From contig NC_088873.1 of NCBI RefSeq assembly GCF_032884065.1, positions 39,047,823 to 39,111,822 of the forward strand: a stretch of DNA of 64,000 nucleotides, read 5' to 3'. This document shows, piece after piece, positions 57,107 to 64,000 of the stretch; within the stretch, counting starts at the first letter, position 1; every line of letters begins with the position of its first letter. The stretch is from Artemia franciscana (taxonomy: Eukaryota; Arthropoda; Branchiopoda; Anostraca; Artemiidae). Under the pieces are notes generated by a model. The model was not told where the DNA came from. It ran no database searches and saw only the letters and a list, made by a program, of their open reading frames with translations. The position numbers and the translations under genes are program-made.

Positions 57107-57395
57107 GCAAAACAATTTTTATCTTCAATTGAAGAAACAGAATGGATCAACAACGCTCAAGAGATTGATCTTATGAGCCAGAGTAACTTAGTTATCAATA
57201 AGGAAGATCTTGAATCAGTGGAAGCAGAATTAGAGGCCATGAAAGGTGATTCTTCCATTCTCTTTGTTGAAGAAGAGGAACTCCTCGACGAAGGGATGCC
57301 AGAGTGGATGAAAGCTGAGCCTGAATGTTTGAAATATTGGCAGCAGAGGTATAGAATTTTCGCAAAGTTTGACGAAGGAATTGTGTTAGACAGAG
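57107..57395 (+). CDS. TGS1: TGS1 exon (start of methyltransferase region)
   Basis: Acceptor AAATTTCCAG before 57107; donor CAGAG|GTAAGG after 57395. It begins on a whole codon, matching the end of exon 45871-46411. Acidic text leads to PEWMKAEPECLKYWQQRYRI and FAKFDEGIVLDR. This is the KYWxQRYRLFSRFDxGIxLDxE segment that precedes the catalytic domain in animal TGS1 and helps bind the cap. The exon ends one base into a codon. Only 34 bp separate it from the Penelope-like composite, so part of its upstream splice signals lies beside the insertion. Confidence 0.95.
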
Positions 57396-58972
57396 GTAAG
57401 GTTCCGGTAAGACAAAGGTTAATAAATTTCAGTGCAAGTAAGAACCGTATAATTTAAGCCTTTGTAAAGAAACGACAAAGGTCTTATTTATACTGTCCTT
57501 ATTACAAAAGGGACTACCCAGTCTCAGTTGCCCTGATTTCATAAGCTGGGTCCTCATTTTAGGAAGTGCTACTTCTTCATACAGCAGGGAGTTTTATTAT
57601 CAGAAGTAGGTTCTTGAATAACTTACTGCAGTGGCTGCAGTAGTGGGCATAATTATGACCAATTAAAAAGAAGGTAAATCAGGTGCCAGACACTTGAAGC
57701 AGCAAGTACTGTATTTTTCCTCTGCAATATCAAAATTAAGACGAAAATGGACTCCTGACAATGTTCTAGGCATAAAAAAATATCTTAGACAAAATATCTA
57801 AGAAAATATCTTTGAAAAAAGATAAGATAATCGGTCAAAAGGCGGGCTGGTAGTTGTGTGATGTTTTACGCCGAGAATACTATATCGGAAAAAATACTGC
57901 CGCAATTATGTTTCTTTTGATTCCCACTGGAATGTCTGAAATTATGGTTTTACATATTCCAATGGGAATCGCAATAATCATGGTTGTACCAGCGTCTTGT
58001 CCAATGGGAACCTCAGCGTAAAATATCGCTAAATTATAAACACACCCTTTGACCAATTAGTTTTTGTGTGAAAGTGAAACAAACATTGATTGCCTTCAAC
58101 CGCCTTGCCAAGCACCTATGGGAATGTGCCTGTAGGGACGTTCATGCTTTCATATCTTTCTTTTGTCTCAACAGAAACTTATTGCGTGCCATTTAACATT
58201 TCGAAGTTATGCTTGCCTTTTTAAAAGCTTTTTGGCATTCAAATTTGGTGACGCTACGATCTATTAACTGTGCAACATCTAAGTCTTTTTCCGCATAATG
58301 TCCAATTTTTGTGTTTCTTTTTTCTTCCCATTCTATAAGTCAATTGTAGCTTTACGAAAAGTCACAGACTGCTGGTGGACATGCTAAGATTTGTGCCTAT
58401 CCCAACTTAACCTTAGGATAGTCTAAAAGTTTGGGGAAAGTCTGAATGCCTAAATTTCCCCGCCAGGCTGGATGAATTTTAATTATGTCCCTGACTCATT
58501 TTTTCTCAAAACTTGTTTCCTTCCTTTTTCTTGATGTCCAACTAGTTGGACATTCGGTACCAATTCAATAAAGAATAAAGGGGAAATTTTCGATAGTGAA
58601 GACTGCCTAAGGAAAAGTGACTGACAGGCGACCAAATACAATGAATGTTATGATAGAGCAGTAGTGGAAATTTTTCTTCTATGTTGACATTTGTGCGCTT
58701 TTATTTTCCAGTTTCCTAAGAAACTGAAAACGCACAGGTGTTTTTTCATAAAGGTCTTTGTGTGATAGGCGATGGAATTTGTAACGTTAAACTAAATTTG
58801 GAATAAGAACCGTCCTTACTAAGTGAGATAAGCTTTAGTTTTTAAAAAAAATATTTTCCACTCTTATGATTAGAGCAGAATCTTGAATTAGAATTTCCAA
58901 AAGAATAAAAAGTAACTGAAAGCGTATAAATGCGTATATTTCTTGTTCAAATTTCCGTATATCTGTTACCCA
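57396..58972. other. TGS1 intron; one inverted repeat
   Basis: 57919-57933 (GATTCCCACTGGAAT) and 57956-57970 form a 15 bp inverted repeat with one mismatch. No gene seen. Confidence 0.5.
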
Positions 58973-59070
58973 GAATATCTAAGACATGTCTTTTAAAGTA
59001 CCAATCACTCTAAAAATTAAAGAATATCTAAGACATGTCTTTTAAAGTACCAATCACTCTAAAAATTAAA
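58973..59070 (+). repeat. Perfect 49 bp tandem duplication
   Basis: 58973-59021 and 59022-59070 are identical (GAATATCTAAGACATGTC...). It is either a very recent slippage event or an assembly artefact. Confidence 0.93.
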
Positions 59071-59339
59071 TTTTATCCTTTGCATTGGTTAAATGGGAAC
59101 TACATAACCCTACGTATATATCAGTAAAATTGGGAAATACTAGGGATTAAATTTTTAATTAAACAAGCCTCCATATACAGTTATTTAGTTTTTGGTAGTA
59201 GCAGGCTCAGAATATTAAAAAAGATAATCGTGGATAGAAATCATCGAAATAAGGTGAAAACATATTATGCCAAGCAGCTGAAGGAGGAGGAGGTGTAACT
59301 TTCCTTTGAAGGTGAATTTTTCTTTAGGAATCAATAGAT

Positions 59340-59450
59340 TGTTAGTATTATCAAACACCAAAAACAAGAAGAACAATAGGGAATTTCTCAAGACAGTAGG
59401 AAACAAATTAGAATGAATATTTCGGCCCTTATTTCCAAGCTATTTTTGCC
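59340..59450 (-). mobile_element. Diverged Penelope-like terminal fragment
   Basis: Words such as TCTCAAGACAGT and GAATATTTCGGCCCTTAT are arranged as in P1-P3 (CCCAAGACAGTG, GAATATTTCGGCCCTATA), with intervening divergence. It looks like the end of another PLE family. No RT sequence is attached. Confidence 0.5.
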
Positions 59451-59604
59451 TATTTATTTTTATTGGCTCAATTGGCAACACTGATCAAAATGTGGTACTG
59501 CCCTGAAAGCATTGAAATAACCGAAAGAAGAAAACGAATTTCAGGTATGAATAGACGTAAAATAGGAAAGATTTTTATATCTAATGATATTTTAATTTTT
59601 CAAT

Positions 59605-59662
59605 ATGGTATTTAATTTTTTGCACCCCCCCCCCCCCCCTCCGAACAAAAATCCTGGATACG
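59605..59662 (+). repeat. C-run with TGGATACG tail (dispersed)
   Basis: A run of about 16 C at 59622-59639, then AAAAATCCTGGATACGGTCT, matching the module at about 43963-44005. The same word pair at two loci suggests a small dispersed repeat. Confidence 0.55.
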
Positions 59663-59740
59663 GTCTCGCTTCAATTTTTTATTTACAGGCGAAGTCGATT
59701 TGGCACGGGAACTATTCAGTCAATCAGAATATAATTTTAG

Positions 59741-59935
<195 letters not shown>

Positions 59936-60075
59936 TAGAAAATGAAGACGAGAAAAGATCAGAGCGTTTTGTTGAGCTTTTTTTTTTCTTATCTTCTTCT
60001 TTTTTCCTTTTTTTCTGATAAGGCCGGAATATTTGAGGGAACCTTAAAATAGTAAAATAGCCGCGTGGTTTAGGC

Positions 60076-60323
<248 letters not shown>

Positions 60324-60914
60324 ACTCTTTTGTTAGGTAAAATCCATTCGTTAAGTGATTAAGCTTACAGGTTTGAACGCAACCAGTTACATGATGTCAG
60401 TATTTAGGTCAAAAAACAAAATTCGCAATTATTACAAATGATGATTCAATATTTTGACAAGGCTTTACAACATCTTCGATCAGATCTTCAATCTTCGACC
60501 AGACATCATTATGAAAAGACATTAAATTGCGTAAAGAGAAAAAAACTGGTAATTGCAAAAATATTTGCATTTATGTTCGTTGTTATAAAATGGACGTGCT
60601 TTAATAATTAAATATCTTTGAAAAGAGACAGTATGAAAAGACATTAACTTGCGTGAAGAGCCAAAAACTGATAGTTGAAAAATTTTTGTATATATTTTAT
60701 CTAGGGATTACAACAAATCAAAAAAGGCCAAAAGTTTAAAGCTTAGTAGATATCGTTGTTAGAAATCGGACTTGCTTTAATAATCAAATATCTTTGAAAA
60801 GGCCACAAAATGAAAAGAAAGCAAATTGTCTCAAATTGTTTGCGGTTAGGAGACAAGCGACAATGAGAATCCATATATAGTAGCCTACTGGGTGCCGAGT
60901 GCCGGGGCCCGGCA
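60324..60914. other. TGS1 intron between microsatellites
   Basis: Contains two related segments (about 60515-60620 and 60630-60800) sharing ATGAAAAGACATTAA and ATATCTTTGAAAAG words, that is, a diverged ~120 bp direct repeat. No gene. Confidence 0.5.
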
Positions 60915-61048
<134 letters not shown>

Positions 61049-61912
61049 TAAAGTGCCGAAACCCTATAGGCAAGTGTTTATTCTCCTGATGAGCCCTTGT
61101 GTTGGGTTTTTACCTCTGAATTATTTGTCTTTTTTTTTACTGTTTTTAATGTTTGGTAAATGAGGACTTATACTTACTTACGACACCACTGCCTGCCCAT
61201 AGATTATTCTTTATGGTTGATTGTGCATGGCTATGCTGCTTGACATATGTAGTTGTATGGATGAGTAGGGTTGAGGCCTCAGTCAAGTACTGATCTATAT
61301 TAATTAATAATGTAGGAAAACAGTTTTCCTTTTCTCCATCTGTCTTTATTTTTGTGCTGTTGATTTCTTTTTTCATTATATATATTCTCCTAAGTTATCC
61401 TGATTAATGAAAATCTATTTTTAATGGGAATTTTGCATGATGTCATGAATGTATCCTCTCCCGCTCCTGTAGGACCATAGGTTCGACACGACCACCCTTT
61501 GACGCCCATTCATACGTAAAACATATTTACAAAATTAAGGTTTTAAGAGAATTTTTCAAAGTCGTTACCTATTTGAGGATAGAAGGGACCTCATTTCTGT
61601 GTATTAATAATTATACAAATACTATAAGAATTATTCTTTGTTCTCCCCGATAGCTAGAGATCTATCATAACAAATACATTCCAGATAAGATATTGGCAAA
61701 AACAATCTGTTTTGCGCAAAATCTGCAACTGTGTGAACCATGGTTAAATTGCTGCAAAAGAAGAAAAGAAGAAATTACCACCCAAAATCACCTGTTTTCA
61801 AGATATGAACTGGTCAAGGTAATGAAGATTTGAAAATCCCATGGGAAAAAGACCTGAATCACCATTGTAAGGTTTAAAGGTGGACTGTATAAATATACCT
61901 AATTCCCCTGAG
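61049..61912. other. TGS1 intron, no gene seen
   Basis: No supportable feature. Confidence 0.5.
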
Positions 61913-62195
61913 TTGTCCCAGCCGAGTGGTTTGTGCGCTAAATTTGAAATCCTTTGTCTGTGAGGAAAGGGGTCTGAGTTCTGGTGTTGCTGGCTATTTG
62001 GTTTGGAACGAGGGTCGGCGGTATGGCTGTGTAAGCTCAGCTAAAGTCGACCTAGCTCAAAACGGGTACCTAGAGAAATATGGGTGAAAAATACAGCAAG
62101 TATCTGATGATTTGCTCCTAACAATGCATTGCACTCCTGGTCAAAGGTGGTAAATCGTGAGATCGGTACCTGCGCTGTGCAGACCATTGTTCAGC
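61913..62195 (+). mobile_element. tRNA-derived SINE
   Basis: The head resembles a class II tRNA (Leu/Ser type). The A-box-like CAGCCGAGTGGTTTGTGCG is at 61919-61937, and a B-box-like GGTCTGAGTTCTGG is at about 61971-61984. An unrelated body of about 200 bp follows and the tail is weak. It is not a functional tRNA, because the anticodon arm and acceptor stem do not close. It lies just upstream of the last visible TGS1 exon. Confidence 0.55.
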
Positions 62196-62228
62196 CTGCA
62201 AAATTTTATTTCAAAGTTGTATAAATAG

Positions 62229-64000
<1,772 letters not shown>

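Noticed and set aside
61913-61995. Functional tRNA gene
   Set aside because: Only box-like motifs are recognisable. The acceptor stem and anticodon arm do not pair, so a SINE head is more likely.

Overview
This is a eukaryotic (metazoan) window, most likely from a repeat-rich arthropod genome. The evidence is a spliced nuclear gene with GT-AG introns, a bZIP transcription factor, and remnants of nearly every class of animal transposon. The dispersed repeats look crustacean to me (brine-shrimp-like), but that is an impression and the sequence alone does not prove it. There are no prokaryotic features.

Two host genes can be supported. On the minus strand, 7255-6305 is a 316-codon bZIP gene whose ATG lies three bases inside a splice acceptor. 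On the plus strand a long TGS1 gene (trimethylguanosine synthase, the RNA cap hypermethylase) runs from before 35.5 kb to beyond the right edge. Six exons are visible: 35508-36239, 40255-40410, 45871-46411, 57107-57395, 59802-59933 and 62269-62561. They join in one open frame of 714 codons with matching phases at every junction. The first exon(s) and the last exon, which should carry the C-terminal end, are not found.

Most of the rest is mobile DNA. From 1.4 to 19.7 kb there are three copies of a modular hairpin-headed repeat (family 1), one of them with a ~750 bp unit tandemly expanded. There is also a 4.2 kb head-to-head palindrome built of ~270 bp units (family 2), plus broken non-LTR reverse transcriptase fragments. 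From 20.3 to 26.8 kb a Ty3/gypsy-type LTR element (161 bp LTRs, several frame breaks) sits exactly between two copies of a 1.08 kb sequence. Further right are a hAT remnant (28.2-29.2 kb) and a decayed DIRS-like tyrosine-recombinase retroelement on the minus strand (30.4-34.0 kb).

The TGS1 introns hold a G-rich 290 bp tandem array, a second hAT remnant, more family 1 and family 2 copies, long AT microsatellites and a tRNA-derived SINE. They also hold the most striking object in the window: two almost identical Penelope-like elements in inverted orientation (50.8-57.1 kb). A single 9 bp target duplication flanks the whole pair, whose right end lies 34 bp upstream of a TGS1 exon.
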